A stretch of 64,000 bases of DNA from positions 62,001-126,000 of the forward strand of contig JAAZYX010000026.1 in the NCBI GenBank assembly GCA_014239435.1, read 5' to 3'. The notes beneath the pieces are model-generated. The model ran no database searches. It was not told where the DNA came from and saw only the letters and a program-made list of their open reading frames with translations. This DNA comes from Fidelibacterota bacterium (GTDB taxonomy: Bacteria; Fidelibacterota; Marinisomatia; Marinisomatales; TCS55). Both the position numbers and the translations under genes were made by a program. Below, piece by piece: positions 62,862-64,000 of the stretch (position 1 is the first letter of the stretch; each line of letters opens with the position of its first letter).

Positions 62862-64000
62862 CTTCTAATTCCAAGTGGCCAAATTCCTGTAATTTCCCCA
62901 AAACCAACTCTTTCAATTCTTCCATGCGCTCCTGTGTATTTGCTTCGAAACGGCAGACAATCACCGGCTGCGTGTTCGAGGACCGTACCAATCCCCAACC
63001 ATCGCCGAAGCGAATGCGTACCCCGTCCACGGTGCTACATTCAAAATTCTTTGTGAAATACGCAACGGCTTCTTTTGCAATCCGAAATTTTTCTTCATCC
63101 GATTCCGCCGCCAGCCGCATTTCAGGAGTGGATACATATTGGGGAAGTTCTGCCATTAAGTCTGATAATTTCCTGTCGGTGCGTGACAGCATTTGCACCG
63201 TTCGCGCCGCGACATAAATGCCATCATCATACCCAAAATAATCATCGGCAAAAAAGATGTGGCCGCTCATTTCACCACCGAATTTACAGTCCAACTCAGC
63301 CATTTTTTGCTTTATCAAAGAATGACCGGTCATCCACATCACCGGATTCCCGCCGTGTTTTGCAATCATTTCCTCTAGTCCTTGAGAACATTTTACATCG
63401 TAGAGAATATCTTCACCCCCTTCAATGATCTCGGGAAGAAAAAGTGCCATCAGCTGATCAGCCCAGACGATTTCACCGGTATCATCCACAACGCCAACTC
63501 TGTCCGCATCTCCGTCGAAAGCGACCCCAACATCATAATTCCCGCTTTTCATATGCTGAATCAAATCCTCTAGATTTTCCTTTACGGTTGGATCCGGATG
63601 ATGATTGGGAAATGTCCCGTCTATATCGCAATACAATTCTGTGAGTTCAATGTCCAATTTCTTGAAAATCTCGGGAGCGGCGATGCAGCCGGCAGCATTC
63701 CCGCAATCCATGACAACATGCATGGTGCGGTCCAGGTTGATTTTTTCCGTAACCATGTTGATGTAATCATCCAAGATATTATAGGATGCCTCGCTTCCTT
63801 CTCCCGTTTCAAAATCTTCGGCTTCAATCCATTTTCGAATTTGTTGAATCGTTTCGCCAAAAACGGGGCGCTTTCCCATCGAAAGTTTAAAGCCGTTAAA
63901 TTCAGGCGGATTGTGGCTACCGGTGATTTGACAGGAACCCGCCACATCGAGTTTAAACATAGAGTAATAATTTGCCGGCGTTGGGAGTGTGCCGATATTG
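62848..64000 (-). CDS. Phosphomannomutase/phosphoglucomutase, N-terminus cut by window edge
   Basis: The frame is open from the window end (NIGTLPTPANYYSMF at the edge) to 62848, about 383 residues, so the first 80 or so are missing. It has the active-site Ser motif QITGSHNPPEFNGFK, the metal loop AFDGDADRVG, GGEMSGHIFF and the C-terminal phosphate-binding RSSNTQPVIVCRFEA. It interconverts mannose-1-P/6-P or glucose-1-P/6-P. The isomerase two genes downstream uses the same substrates. Confidence 0.92.
   Translation of the reverse strand, partial: NIGTLPTPANYYSMFKLDVAGSCQITGSHNPPEFNGFKLSMGKRPVFGETIQQIRKWIEAEDFETGEGSEASYNILDDYINMVTEKINLDRTMHVVMDCGNAAGCIAAPEIFKKLDIELTELYCDIDGTFPNHHPDPTVKENLEDLIQHMKSGNYDVGVAFDGDADRVGVVDDTGEIVWADQLMALFLPEIIEGGEDILYDVKCSQGLEEMIAKHGGNPVMWMTGHSLIKQKMAELDCKFGGEMSGHIFFADDYFGYDDGIYVAARTVQMLSRTDRKLSDLMAELPQYVSTPEMRLAAESDEEKFRIAKEAVAYFTKNFECSTVDGVRIRFGDGWGLVRSSNTQPVIVCRFEANTQERMEELKELVLGKLQEFGHLELEVGHT

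Noticed and set aside
1-64000. CRISPR array, rRNA operon, transposase or replication origin
   Set aside because: No regularly spaced repeats, rRNA-like segments, DDE/serine recombinase genes or dnaA-box clusters were seen on either strand.

Overview
The window reads as a chromosome segment of a Gram-negative bacterium of the Fibrobacterota-Chlorobiota-Bacteroidota (FCB) superphylum; a Marinimicrobia (SAR406)-like lineage is my best guess. This is an inference from several signs: a short primary-type sigma-70 without region 1.1, a PorU/gingipain-type C25 protease with a FlgD-like C-terminal domain, a MurE with the DNPR motif of meso-diaminopimelate-adding enzymes, an outer-membrane secretin, and a 'GN' class sortase pair. 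No 16S rRNA gene is present to confirm it.

Layout. 1-4577 (minus): the end of a type IV pilus / type II secretion-like operon in pilM/N-O-P-Q order, cut at the window start inside the secretin; its PilM-PilN fusion carries an unexpected N-terminal winged-helix domain. 4663-9541: an accessory-looking stretch with a sortase and its VIT/VWA target, an outer-membrane barrel protein, an apparently intact HigA-type antitoxin, a duplicated fragment of that antitoxin, a decayed antitoxin-toxin pair, a palindrome within a short tandem duplication, and a selenocysteine tRNA. 9656-22018 (minus): housekeeping genes for a SPOR protein, LapB/LapA-like proteins, MiaB, an M23 peptidase, a primary-type sigma factor, an FAD oxidoreductase, GatB, SerA and aconitase.

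22159-44278 (plus): the C25 protease, Maf and a RodZ-like protein lead into a nearly complete dcw cluster (mraZ-rsmH-ftsL-ftsI-murE-murF-mraY-murD-ftsW-murG-murC-murB-ftsQ-ftsA-ftsZ). Most of its genes overlap by a few bases, it is headed by a promoter with MraZ-type repeats, and it is closed by a strong terminator. murG is split by a -1 shift at a run of nine A. These genes make lipid II and assemble the divisome.

44361-54585: rpmB (minus), then GNAT, dusB, a block of pyrroline-5-carboxylate dehydrogenase, arginine deiminase, carbamate kinase, succinyl-CoA synthetase and Ndk (arginine/proline catabolism plus substrate-level phosphorylation), then a SPOR lipoprotein and a membrane protein of unknown role. 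54644-60249: yceD-rpmF-fabH-fabD-fabG-acpP-fabF-rnc, the classical fatty-acid cluster without plsX. 60246-64000 (minus): a bifunctional-nuclease-family protein, a phosphoglucose/phosphomannose isomerase, a polyprenyl synthase and a phosphohexomutase cut by the window end.

No CRISPR array, rRNA gene, intact transposase or prophage was seen. The most unusual items are the winged-helix/PilM-PilN fusion, the sortase-target pair in a Gram-negative, the murG frameshift, the tRNA-Sec with its neighbouring repeat, and the decayed toxin-antitoxin locus.
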